NCBI RefSeq assembly: GCF_029960785.1
Contig: NZ_JASBQE010000042.1
Span: 1 to 64,000, forward strand
DNA: 64,000 nucleotides
Source of the DNA: Polyangium sp. 15x6
GTDB lineage: Bacteria > Myxococcota_A > Polyangia > Polyangiales > Polyangiaceae
Reading direction: 5' to 3'
A program made the translations under genes and the position numbers. This document shows positions 21,595-30,001 of this stretch, in pieces (position 1 is the stretch's first letter; the number at the start of each line of letters is the position of its first letter). The notes beneath the pieces were generated by a model that saw only the letters and a list, made by a program, of their open reading frames with translations, had not been told where the DNA came from and ran no database searches.

Positions 21595-23061
21595 ATGATT
21601 CACGAGATCGCCATGGGCACGCCGGTGAGGAATTCCTCGAACCACGAGGCCGCCGTGCAGCATCCGCCCGGAGACATCCCGCCCTCGCGCCCGCGCGCGC
21701 CTTCGCGTTCGCGCGCGAGCGAGTGGAGCCCCACGTCCTGGAGAGCGAGGCCCGATTCGCAGGCCGTGCGATACGACGATCCCGCCGCGGTCGAGCGTAT
21801 TGCGGCGCGCATCGAAGGGCTGCCGCCGCTCGTGAGCTCGTGGGAGGTGGAGCGATTGCGCTCCCTCGTCGCGGAGGCGCAGCTCGGCCGGCGCTTCCTG
21901 CTCCAGGGCGGCGATTGCGCCGAGACCATGCGCGAATGCCGCGCGGACACGATCGTCAACAAGCTCGACATCTTGCTCAAGATGTCGCTCGTGCTCATCG
22001 TCGGCGGCGGCAAGCCGGTGGTGCGCGTGGGGCGTTTCGCCGGACAATACGCCAAGCCGCGCTCGCGCCCCACGGAGGTACGCGGCGGGGTCGAGCTGCC
22101 GAGTTATTTCGGCGATCTCGTGAATGGCTCGGAGTTCACGCCCGAGGCGCGGCGCCCGGATCCGGAGCGGATGCTCGCCTGTTATCACCACGCCGCGATG
22201 ACGCTCAATTTCGTCCGGTCCCTCTCGGCCGGCGGATTGTCCGGTCTCGAACGCCCGGAGCGCTGGGATCTCTCGTTCTCCGAGCGCACGGATCTGCCCG
22301 CCCCCGTGCGCGAGTGCTTCCAGGCGACGACGCGGCAGCTCGAAGACGCGCTCCGATGCATGGACGCGCTCGGCGGCGCGGGGAGCGAGCTCTCGCGTGT
22401 CGAGTTCTTCACGTCCCACGAGGCGCTCAACCTGCATTACGAGTCCGCGCAGACCCGCGCGGCGCCGCACCGGGACGAGTATTACGATCTCACCGCGCAC
22501 ATGCCGTGGCTCGGCGAGCGGACGCGATCGCTCGACGGCGCGCACGTCGAGTTTCTCCGGGGCATCAGCAATCCGATCGGCATCAAGCTCGGCCCGACGG
22601 TCACGCCGGTCGAGGTCCTGCGCTTGCTCGATACGCTGAACCCCACCGAGATCCCCGGGCGCATCGTGCTCATCACGCGCATGGGCGCCGAGCGCGTCGA
22701 GGCCACGCTCCCGCCCTTGCTCGAGGTCGTGAAACGCGCGGGCCGGCGGGTGCTCTGGATATGCGATCCCATGCACGGCAACACGATCACCACGAGCTCC
22801 GGCGTGAAGACGCGCGAATTCGCGTCGATCGTGCGCGAGATCGACCGGACGTTCGACGCGCACGACGCCTGCGGCACCTACCTCGGCGGCGTCCATTTCG
22901 AGCTCACGGGCGACCACGTCACCGAATGCGTCGGCGGGAGCGTGCGCGAGGAGGACCTTTCACACGCATACGAGACGGTCTGCGATCCCCGATTGAACCA
23001 GTCGCAGGCGCTCGAGCTCTCGTATTGCATCGCGCGGCGCATGCGAGCGATGCGCCCATGA
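21595..23061 (+). CDS. Class II DAHP synthase dedicated to siderophore precursor supply
   Basis: A 488-residue class II (plant/PhzC-type) 3-deoxy-D-arabino-heptulosonate 7-phosphate synthase. It condenses erythrose-4-phosphate and PEP as the first step of the shikimate pathway. Family motifs are present: RRFLLQGGDCAET, KPVVRVGRFAGQYAKPRS, FFTSHEALNLHYE, GISNPIGIKLGP and WICDPMHGNT. An extra about 60-residue N-terminus is Pro/Arg-rich and may not all be translated. A dedicated DAHP synthase is known in the Stigmatella myxochelin cluster. Its placement in the Fur-regulated operon lets iron starvation raise chorismate flux and perhaps escape aromatic amino-acid feedback. Confidence 0.92.
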   Translation: MIHEIAMGTPVRNSSNHEAAVQHPPGDIPPSRPRAPSRSRASEWSPTSWRARPDSQAVRYDDPAAVERIAARIEGLPPLVSSWEVERLRSLVAEAQLGRRFLLQGGDCAETMRECRADTIVNKLDILLKMSLVLIVGGGKPVVRVGRFAGQYAKPRSRPTEVRGGVELPSYFGDLVNGSEFTPEARRPDPERMLACYHHAAMTLNFVRSLSAGGLSGLERPERWDLSFSERTDLPAPVRECFQATTRQLEDALRCMDALGGAGSELSRVEFFTSHEALNLHYESAQTRAAPHRDEYYDLTAHMPWLGERTRSLDGAHVEFLRGISNPIGIKLGPTVTPVEVLRLLDTLNPTEIPGRIVLITRMGAERVEATLPPLLEVVKRAGRRVLWICDPMHGNTITTSSGVKTREFASIVREIDRTFDAHDACGTYLGGVHFELTGDHVTECVGGSVREEDLSHAYETVCDPRLNQSQALELSYCIARRMRAMRP

Positions 23062-23147
23062 TCGGGGCGCATCGCCGCGCCCTTTCCGCGAGAGCCCAGG
23101 AAAAAGTCGTTCATGGCCCCGTCCGGGCCAGCAAGGAGAGTCGCTCG

Positions 23148-24374
23148 ATGACCTCGATCTCGACGCCGGAAGCCTTCGCCGCCACCGTGCGCGGCGGCAC
23201 GGAGCTCCTCCAGGCGTACAACCAGGAATCGTCTTTCTTCTTCTCGTGCCCGAGCCGTACCATTCTCGCGCAGGGTGTGCGCGAGGTCGTCGGCGGAGCG
23301 GCGCACGGCGAGGGCATTGCCGAGCGCGTCGCGGCGGTGCTCGCGTCGCTCGAAAAGTCGGGACACGAGCGCCCCATGGCGGTCGGCGCCGTGCCCTTCG
23401 ATACCCGATCCCCGGCCCACCTCCTCGTGCCGCGAACCACCCGCATCGCCGGCCCGCTGGACGCGGCGTCGATATCGCTCCCCGCCCCGCCGCGGGTCTC
23501 TGCTGAATGGATGCGTTTGTCGCCCGACCGCGAGGGGTTTCTGGGCGGCGTCGAGCGCGCCCTCGCCTTGATACGCACGGACGCGCTGTCGAAGGTGGTG
23601 CTCTCCAGAATGCTGGAGCTGCGTTCGTCTGTGCCGGTCGATCTCGCTCTCCTCCTCGAGCGTTTGTCGAAGCGAAACACCGCCGGGTATACGTTCGCGC
23701 TCAAGCTCCCCGAGGCGCGTGGGGCCCTCGCGCCCGAGCCACGTACATTGATCGGCGCGAGTCCCGAGCTCCTCGTGTCGCGCTCTGGAAACACGGTATT
23801 CGCCAATCCGCTCGCGGGCTCCGCGCCGCGGAGCCCCGACCCGGAGGAAGACGAGCGGCGGGCGAGCGCGCTTCTCGCCTCCGAAAAAGACCGGCGCGAG
23901 CACGCGGTCGTCGTCGACGCCGTCGTCGAAGCGCTGCGCCCCTTCTGCAAGCGCCTCGTCGTCCCTCCGCGCGCGTCGCTCTTGCACACGCCGGCCATGT
24001 GGCACCTGTCGACGCCGATCACGGGAGAGATCGCGGATCTCTCGACCTCGTCGCTCGCGCTCGCAATGGCCTTGCACCCGACGCCGGCCGTGTGCGGATA
24101 CCCGACCGCGAGCGCGCGTGCGGCCATCGAGGCGATCGAGCCCTTCGATCGTGGCTTCTTCACGGGCCTCGTGGGGTATTGTGACGCGGCCGGCGACGGT
24201 GAATGGGCCGTGACCATCCGCTGTGCCGAGATCAGCGGCGACGCGCTTCGCGTGTATGCCGGGGCCGGCGTCGTCGCCGGTTCGTCGCCCGAGCGCGAGC
24301 GCGCCGAGATCTCGGCCAAGATGCGCACCGTGCTCTCTGCCCTCGGCCTCGATCCCTTGCCGGAGGGCCTCTGA
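23148..24374 (+). CDS. mxcD: Isochorismate synthase MxcD (EntC-like)
   Basis: A 408-residue chorismate-utilising enzyme converting chorismate to isochorismate, the first committed step to 2,3-dihydroxybenzoate. Conserved blocks are [64 protein letters not shown], and a C-terminal [11 protein letters not shown] and [21 protein letters not shown]. Start ATG 23148 follows AAGGAGAG by 7 nt. An in-frame ATG at 23058 overlaps the DAHP synthase stop but adds a non-conserved extension. The stop overlaps the next start by one base (TGATG). Confidence 0.93.
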   Translation: MTSISTPEAFAATVRGGTELLQAYNQESSFFFSCPSRTILAQGVREVVGGAAHGEGIAERVAAVLASLEKSGHERPMAVGAVPFDTRSPAHLLVPRTTRIAGPLDAASISLPAPPRVSAEWMRLSPDREGFLGGVERALALIRTDALSKVVLSRMLELRSSVPVDLALLLERLSKRNTAGYTFALKLPEARGALAPEPRTLIGASPELLVSRSGNTVFANPLAGSAPRSPDPEEDERRASALLASEKDRREHAVVVDAVVEALRPFCKRLVVPPRASLLHTPAMWHLSTPITGEIADLSTSSLALAMALHPTPAVCGYPTASARAAIEAIEPFDRGFFTGLVGYCDAAGDGEWAVTIRCAEISGDALRVYAGAGVVAGSSPERERAEISAKMRTVLSALGLDPLPEGL

Positions 24375-26020
24375 TGCGCGCCGAGGAATCCGGGGGAATG
24401 GGAGCGCTCGAGGGGTTCACGCCCTGGCCTCCCGATTTCGCCGAACGGTACCGGCAAGCCGGTTACTGGATCGGCGAGACATTCGGCGATTTCTTGCGCG
24501 ACCGAGCGGAACGATTCGGTGATCGAACCGCGCTCGTCGACGATCGGCGCCGCCTGACTTATCGCGAGCTCGATGCACGCGCGTCGCGGCTCGCGGCCGG
24601 CCTCGCGCGACTGGGCATCAAGCCGAGGGATCGTGTCGTCGTGCAGCTCCCGAACATCGTGGAGTTCTTCGAGGTCTGCTTTGCGCTGTTCCGCCTCGGC
24701 GCGCTCCCCGTACTCGCCCTGCCCCCGCATCGACGGGCTGAAATCTCGTATTTCTGCCAGTTCACGGAGGCCGTCGCATACATCATCGCCGACAAGGACG
24801 GCGGATTCGATTATCGCAAGCTCGCCGAGGAGATCCAGGCCGAAGCGAGCACCGTGAAGCACGTGCTCGTCGCCGGCGAACCTGGGCCGTTCACGGCCCT
24901 GGAGAGCGTGTACGACGAGCCCGCGTCGCTCCCGACGCTCGCGCCCGAAGACGTCGCCTTCTTTCAGCTCTCGGGCGGCAGCACGGGGATCCCCAAGTTG
25001 ATCCCCCGCACGCACGACGATTACCTTTACAGTGTCCGCGCCAGCGCCGACATCTGCGCGCTCGATGGAGACAGCGTCTTTCTCGTCGCGTTGCCCGTCG
25101 CGCACAACTTCACGCTGAGCTCTCCCGGCAGCCTGGGCGTGCTCCATGCCGGCGGCCGCGTCGTGCTCAGCCGGCGCCCAAGCCCGGACGAGGCCTTCCG
25201 CTGGATCGAAAAAGAGCGCGTCACCGTGACTGCCGTCGTGCCGCCCCTCTGCGCGGTCTGGCTCGACTCCGCGCGGAATGCCCGGCAGGATCTCTCGAGC
25301 CTTCGTTTGCTGCAGGTGGGCGGCTCCAAGCTGAGCGCGGAGGTCGCGCGCCGCGTGCGAAGCACGCTCGGATGCACCTTGCAGCAGGTGTTCGGCATGG
25401 CCGAGGGGCTCGTCAATTACACCCGCCTCGACGACCCCGAGGACGTCATCGTCGAAACGCAGGGCCGGCCCATTTCTTCGGAAGACGAGGTCCGGGTCGT
25501 CGACGAGGACGACCGCGACGTCGAGGTCGGTCAGGTGGGCCACCTGCTCACGCGGGGTCCCTACACCATTCGCGGATACTACAAGGCCGAAACCCACAAT
25601 GCGAAAGCATTCACGCGCGACGGGTTTTACCGGACCGGCGACGTCGTGCGGCGTACGCCGGCGGGGTATCTCGTCGTGGAGGGACGCGCGAAGGATCAGA
25701 TCAACCGCGGCGGCGAGAAGATCGCGGCCGAGGAGGTCGAGAATCATCTCCTCGCGCATCCGGCCGTGCGGGACGTGGCGCTCGTCGCCATGCCGGATGT
25801 TTTCCTCGGGGAGCGCTCGTGTGCATTCGTCGTCCCCCGCGAGACGCCGCCGGCCCCGCGGGAGCTCACCGCATTCCTGCGGGAGCGCGGGCTCGCCGCC
25901 TACAAGATCCCGGACCGAATCGAGCTCACGGGCGACCTCCCCAAGACGAGCGTGGGGAAAGTGGACAAACAGGCGCTCCGTCGCTGGATCGCCGACAAGA
26001 TCGCCCAGAAGGGCCAGTGA
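24374..26020 (+). CDS. mxcE: 2,3-Dihydroxybenzoate-AMP ligase MxcE (EntE-like)
   Basis: A 548-residue stand-alone aryl adenylation enzyme that activates 2,3-dihydroxybenzoate with ATP and loads it on the aryl carrier domain of MxcF. Core motifs include [16 protein letters not shown] (A3), [13 protein letters not shown] (A5), [22 protein letters not shown] (A6-A7) and the catalytic Lys in [14 protein letters not shown] (A10). The [11 protein letters not shown] segment keeps the Asn and Ser that recognise the catechol hydroxyl groups in DhbE. The ATG overlaps the MxcD stop, giving tight coupling. Confidence 0.95.
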   Translation: MRAEESGGMGALEGFTPWPPDFAERYRQAGYWIGETFGDFLRDRAERFGDRTALVDDRRRLTYRELDARASRLAAGLARLGIKPRDRVVVQLPNIVEFFEVCFALFRLGALPVLALPPHRRAEISYFCQFTEAVAYIIADKDGGFDYRKLAEEIQAEASTVKHVLVAGEPGPFTALESVYDEPASLPTLAPEDVAFFQLSGGSTGIPKLIPRTHDDYLYSVRASADICALDGDSVFLVALPVAHNFTLSSPGSLGVLHAGGRVVLSRRPSPDEAFRWIEKERVTVTAVVPPLCAVWLDSARNARQDLSSLRLLQVGGSKLSAEVARRVRSTLGCTLQQVFGMAEGLVNYTRLDDPEDVIVETQGRPISSEDEVRVVDEDDRDVEVGQVGHLLTRGPYTIRGYYKAETHNAKAFTRDGFYRTGDVVRRTPAGYLVVEGRAKDQINRGGEKIAAEEVENHLLAHPAVRDVALVAMPDVFLGERSCAFVVPRETPPAPRELTAFLRERGLAAYKIPDRIELTGDLPKTSVGKVDKQALRRWIADKIAQKGQ

Positions 26021-26039
26021 CGATCGGAGGACATCGACC

Positions 26040-26969
26040 ATGGGAATCCCCAGCATCCAACCTTATTTCATGCCTCGGAAAGAGGAGCTGCCCAAGAACC
26101 GGATGTCGTGGACGCCGGATCCGGACCGCGCCGTCCTCCTGATTCACGACATGCAGCAGTACTTCCTCGACTATTACGATACCCAGGCCTCACCGGTCGT
26201 CGAGCTCCTGGAGAACATCCGGCAGGTGCGAGAGCGGTGCCGCGCGCTCGGGATCCCGGTCGTGTATACGATGCAGCCCTCCGAGCAGACGGCCGAGGAG
26301 CGTGGCCTGCTCCTCGACTTCTGGGGCCCCGGGCTGACGGCGCAGCCGCACAAACACGGGATCGTGCACGAGCTCTCGCCGGCGGCGTCGGACACCGTCC
26401 TCACGAAATGGCGCTACAGCGCGTTTCAACGGACCGAGCTGCTCGACCTCATGCGCCGGTGGCGGCGCGATCAGCTCATCATCTGCGGCGTCTATGCGCA
26501 CATCGGATGCATGCTCACGGCCGGCGAGGCATTCATGAACGACGTGCAGCCGTTCTTCGTGGCCGACGCGACCTCCGATTTCACGCGGAACTGGCACGAG
26601 ATGGCCATGACGTACGTGGCGCAGCGGTGCGGCGTGGTCGTCTCGACCCGCGACGTGCTCGACGCGCTCGCAGAGCAATCGTCCGGCGCCGCGGCGTTCG
26701 ACCTCGAGCGCCTGCGCGGCGAGGTCGCCGAGCTCCTCGAGCGTCCCACCTCCGACATCCAGAGCGGCGATTCTCTCCTCGATCTGGGCCTCGATTCCAT
26801 TCGCCTCATGACGCTCGTCGAACGGCTGCGCGCCGCGGGGCTCGACATCTCGTTCGTGGAGCTCGCGGAGCGCGCGACGCTCGACGATTGGTGGGAGATC
26901 CTCTCCACGCGATTGCCGCACGGACGATGGTCCGGAGCCGAGGAGCAAGCCCATGGAGTTCGAGGGTAA
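26040..26969 (+). CDS. mxcF: Isochorismatase / aryl carrier protein MxcF (EntB-like)
   Basis: A 309-residue bifunctional protein. Residues 1-210 are isochorismatase ([16 protein letters not shown] with the catalytic Asp, [14 protein letters not shown] with the Lys, and [16 protein letters not shown]), which hydrolyses the enol ether of isochorismate. Residues 225-300 are an aryl carrier domain with the phosphopantetheine Ser near 253 in [10 protein letters not shown]. The carrier is charged by MxcE and donates DHB to MxcG. GGAGG lies 9 nt before the ATG. The end overlaps the MxcC start by 17 bp. Confidence 0.95.
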   Translation: MGIPSIQPYFMPRKEELPKNRMSWTPDPDRAVLLIHDMQQYFLDYYDTQASPVVELLENIRQVRERCRALGIPVVYTMQPSEQTAEERGLLLDFWGPGLTAQPHKHGIVHELSPAASDTVLTKWRYSAFQRTELLDLMRRWRRDQLIICGVYAHIGCMLTAGEAFMNDVQPFFVADATSDFTRNWHEMAMTYVAQRCGVVVSTRDVLDALAEQSSGAAAFDLERLRGEVAELLERPTSDIQSGDSLLDLGLDSIRLMTLVERLRAAGLDISFVELAERATLDDWWEILSTRLPHGRWSGAEEQAHGVRG

Positions 26970-27729
26970 GATCGCGGTCGTGACGGGCGCCGCCCAGGGA
27001 ATCGGGGAGGCCGTCGCGCGAGCGCTCGCGGCGCGCGGGGCGAGCGTGGCCGCGCTGGATGCGAATCGGGACCGCCTCGACGTGGTGGCCGCCGAAATAC
27101 GGGCGAGCGGCGGCCGCGCGGCGTCATTCCCCGCGGACGTCGCGAACCGGGAGGCGGTCGACGCCGCGGTGGACCGGATCGAGCGCGAGCTCGGCCCCAT
27201 CGATTTCCTGGTCAATGTCGCGGGTGTGCTGCGCGTCGGTCTCGTCGAATCGCTGCGCGACGAGGACTGGGAGCAGACCTTCGCGGTCAATGCCCGGGGC
27301 GTGTTTTACCTTTGCCGGGCCGTGGCCCGACGCATGGTGCCGCGCCAATCCGGCGCCATCGTGACCGTCGGATCCAATGCCGGGCGGACGCCACGCATGC
27401 ACATGTCGTTGTATGCGGCCTCGAAGGCGGCCGCCGCGATGTTCACCAAGTGCATGGGCCTCGAGCTCGCGAAGCACGGCATCCGGTGCAACGTCGTCTC
27501 TCCGGGATCGACGGATACGCCGATGCAGCGATCGTTGTGGAAGGACGAGAACGGGGCGCAGGCCGTCATCGACGGCGCGCCCGCCGCTTACAAGGTGGGG
27601 ATTCCCCTGCAAAGAATCGCCGATCCGGCGGACGTCGCGGACGCGGTGTTGTTCCTGCTCTCGGATCGGGCACGGCACATCACCATGCACGATATCTGCG
27701 TCGACGGCGGCGCCACGCTCGGCGTGTGA
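26953..27729 (+). CDS. mxcC: 2,3-Dihydro-2,3-dihydroxybenzoate dehydrogenase MxcC (EntA-like)
   Basis: A 258-residue SDR oxidising 2,3-dihydro-DHB to 2,3-dihydroxybenzoate with NAD+. It has [10 protein letters not shown] near residue 9, VNVAG, a catalytic Ser in [18 protein letters not shown] and the C-terminal [16 protein letters not shown] typical of EntA. Asp at the end of strand 2 (LDANRDR) supports NAD+ over NADP+. It is the last gene of the operon and overlaps the end of MxcF. An Ala-rich GC-rich hairpin follows. Confidence 0.94.
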   Translation: MEFEGKIAVVTGAAQGIGEAVARALAARGASVAALDANRDRLDVVAAEIRASGGRAASFPADVANREAVDAAVDRIERELGPIDFLVNVAGVLRVGLVESLRDEDWEQTFAVNARGVFYLCRAVARRMVPRQSGAIVTVGSNAGRTPRMHMSLYAASKAAAAMFTKCMGLELAKHGIRCNVVSPGSTDTPMQRSLWKDENGAQAVIDGAPAAYKVGIPLQRIADPADVADAVLFLLSDRARHITMHDICVDGGATLGV

Positions 27730-27747
27730 CGCCGCCGCCGGGCGGCG
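27730..27747. terminator. Bidirectional hairpin between the two siderophore operons
   Basis: CGCCGCC and GGCGGCG form a perfect 7-bp GC stem around a 4-nt loop in the 19-bp gap between the convergent MxcC and PepSY stop codons. No T-tract is visible on either side. Use as a shared terminator is inferred from position. Confidence 0.55.
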
Positions 27748-27748
27748 C

Positions 27749-28720
27749 TCAGGGGCCGTCGCCCTGCACGCGTCCGAATTGAATCTCCGAGGCCGTCCCG
27801 CGCATGACGAAGGCGGCGGCGGCCACGGCGATCGTGATGGCGAGAGCGCCGAGGACCCGCGTGGGCTTCATCTGCCACCACATCGCGAGGCCGCTGAGCG
27901 CCCACACGACCAGCGTGATGCCGGTGATGTCCGCGAAGAGCGCGAAGAACCAGGCCATGTCGCCGTGAACGGGGAAATGGTGTGTCGTGTGCAGCTTCTC
28001 CAGGAGCTCCACGAAGCGGAGCTGGCCCGGCCCCGCGGGTCGCCCGTCGATTTGACCCGAGCCGAGGTCGTAGACGACGTTCCAGGCGCGGCCACTTTGA
28101 TCACGCACACGGAAGCGCAGCTCGGGGTGGACCTTCGGATGCGCCCGCAAGGGCCCCTCCGCGTCAATCCCCAGCTTGGGCAGGAGCTCCTTCACCTGCT
28201 CCTGCACCGCCGCCATCTTGTATTCGGGCAATTCGATGGTCGCACCGGCGAAGGGAGGGGGATCGGATTTCGGCTCCGGGGCATGGGTGGAGACCGTCGC
28301 GCCGCCGCCGTCGAGGCTGAGAATGAGCACGTGACGCCCTCCCGCACGGCTCGGCGTCGCGAGAAGCGGCCAGCCCGAAAAGGAGCTCGATGCGCCCGGA
28401 TCGAGCGCGTATCCCCCCGGAGATCCGGCGTTGATCTGCGCGACGACCTTTTGCGCGATCTCGTTCGGATCCCAGGGTTTCATTCCGGTGAGCGTGGCGA
28501 GCTCCGCCGCGGAGAGGTCCCGCTCCTCGATGTCCCGCCCGATCTGGGGATGATTGAAGAGGGTGCCGCTCAGCCCGAAGAGGAGCACCCACGGAAACAC
28601 CAGCAGGCCGAGATACATGTGCAGGCGCCGGACGAATTTCATGACGGCGCCATACCCTCGACGGCGAGGGGGCTCGGCCCGGGGCGGCGGGGCCTCTTTC
28701 GCGGAAACCGGATTCGTCAT
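27749..28720 (-). CDS. PepSY-associated membrane protein, XusC/siderophore-reductase-like
   Basis: A 323-residue protein with an N-terminal membrane helix (LHMYLGLLVFPWVLLFGLSG), a large soluble region with PepSY-like strands, and a C-terminal pair of helices including GITLVVWALSGLAMWWQMKP. PepSY membrane proteins occur in TonB siderophore loci, where relatives such as FoxB/FpvG reduce ferric siderophores in the periplasm, and in XusC of Bacteroides. A His-rich TTHHFPVHGDM segment could hold heme or metal. The ATG overlaps the preceding lipoprotein stop by 4 nt (ATGA). Confidence 0.8.
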   Translation of the reverse strand: MTNPVSAKEAPPPRAEPPRRRGYGAVMKFVRRLHMYLGLLVFPWVLLFGLSGTLFNHPQIGRDIEERDLSAAELATLTGMKPWDPNEIAQKVVAQINAGSPGGYALDPGASSSFSGWPLLATPSRAGGRHVLILSLDGGGATVSTHAPEPKSDPPPFAGATIELPEYKMAAVQEQVKELLPKLGIDAEGPLRAHPKVHPELRFRVRDQSGRAWNVVYDLGSGQIDGRPAGPGQLRFVELLEKLHTTHHFPVHGDMAWFFALFADITGITLVVWALSGLAMWWQMKPTRVLGALAITIAVAAAAFVMRGTASEIQFGRVQGDGP

Positions 28721-29970
28721 CGGATCTTCAGTGCCGAGAAGACGAGGCCCGGCGCGCTCAGCCCCACTTCACCCGGGCCCTTCGCCTCGAGCTCGAGGAG
28801 CTTCGTCGAGTCCTGGCCCTGGAAGAGCGACACGAAGCTCCGGTCGCCGAACTGCAGCGGAATGACGCTACCATTGCTGGGCGCGGCGTCGAGCACCTCG
28901 GCCGTCGGGGTGTCCCCGAGCGTCACGGTCGCCCACTTCCAGGCCGTCGCGCTCGCGAGGACGCGCGGGTGCGTGTCCGGCATGATCGGGAAGGCGCTCT
29001 CGTCGAGCACCCGCAGGAAGGCCTCGTTGCCCGGCCCGCGGAGCAAGGAGCCTGCGGTTTGTCCGCCAAAGAGCGTGTTCAGCTCGACGTGGAACGCGGC
29101 GTCGAACTTCTTCGTCGCCGGGTCGAACCGCAGCATGCAAGGCGGCGATGCATTGGCTTCGTTCAGCCGGTGAACGGCCGCGCCGTAGGCCTCCGTGGCG
29201 AGATAGATCTTGCCATCGGGCCCCTCGATGCCATCTCGCACGTAGCCGCAGCGATCGTCCGTGACGACGGTCGCCTGGTCCGTCTTGCCATTCACGACGA
29301 CGACCGCCGCCTTGCTCGGGACCTCCGGACCTTTTCGATACCCTGCGAAGGTGATCACGTCGTCGCCCAGGCGCAGCGGCGCGGCCGTGAACGTCAAGGT
29401 CGTATCCGCGATGACGAGCTCGGGGAGTGGAATGTCCCCGGTGACCGTCATGTCCTTCGGATTCCAGACGACGACCTGGGCCGTGGCGCCGTCGAAGAAA
29501 TATGCCTTCGTCTCGGAGACGAACTGAAATTGACCGTGATACTCACCGATCGCGGCGATTCCCTTGCCCTGGAAGCTCACCGTCGCGCCCAAGCGCAAGG
29601 TGCCGTCCGCCTGCAGGTCGTAACGCGTCACGGTCGGCCCGGCTTCGCCCGCGATGAACACGGCGCCCCCGTCCTCGGGCCCGACGCCGAGGGCGCGGCC
29701 CGCGATTTCGACGCCGTTATCGAGCGTGAGCGCGGCGCCGCCCCCGAGCTTGTCGGTCACGAGGATATAACTCGTGTTGTCCCCGCCATTGGCGCCGAAG
29801 ACCTGGGTCGTGAGGGCATACAGAGGACCGGTCGCGGAACCGCCCCCGGCCCCCTGGCCGCCCTGGCCGCCGGTGCCGCCGGTGCCGCCGGTGCCGTCGC
29901 CATCACCGCCGCTGCAGGCAGCGAGAGCGGGGAAAGCAAGGGTGATCAGGAGCGCTGTGACTTTTTTCAT
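28717..29970 (-). CDS. Propeller-like lipoprotein of the siderophore locus (XusB/DUF4374-like)
   Basis: A 417-residue lipoprotein: signal MKKVTALLITLAFPALAAC, a Gly/Thr-rich linker of GGTGG units, then repeated beta modules (YILVTDKLGGGAAL, GPTVTRYDLQADGTLR, KAYFFDGATAQVVVWNPKDM, PDGKIYLATEAYGAAVHRL) that suggest a beta-propeller. Lipoproteins of this sort (DUF4374, XusB) bind ferric siderophore in Bacteroides. The position between the TonB receptor (31 bp upstream) and the PepSY protein (4-bp overlap downstream) supports that role. Family membership is from layout and not from a search. Confidence 0.7.
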   Translation of the reverse strand: MKKVTALLITLAFPALAACSGGDGDGTGGTGGTGGQGGQGAGGGSATGPLYALTTQVFGANGGDNTSYILVTDKLGGGAALTLDNGVEIAGRALGVGPEDGGAVFIAGEAGPTVTRYDLQADGTLRLGATVSFQGKGIAAIGEYHGQFQFVSETKAYFFDGATAQVVVWNPKDMTVTGDIPLPELVIADTTLTFTAAPLRLGDDVITFAGYRKGPEVPSKAAVVVVNGKTDQATVVTDDRCGYVRDGIEGPDGKIYLATEAYGAAVHRLNEANASPPCMLRFDPATKKFDAAFHVELNTLFGGQTAGSLLRGPGNEAFLRVLDESAFPIMPDTHPRVLASATAWKWATVTLGDTPTAEVLDAAPSNGSVIPLQFGDRSFVSLFQGQDSTKLLELEAKGPGEVGLSAPGLVFSALKIR

Positions 29971-30001
29971 GGATGTATCTCCTCGGGAAGGAATGGATGG
30001 G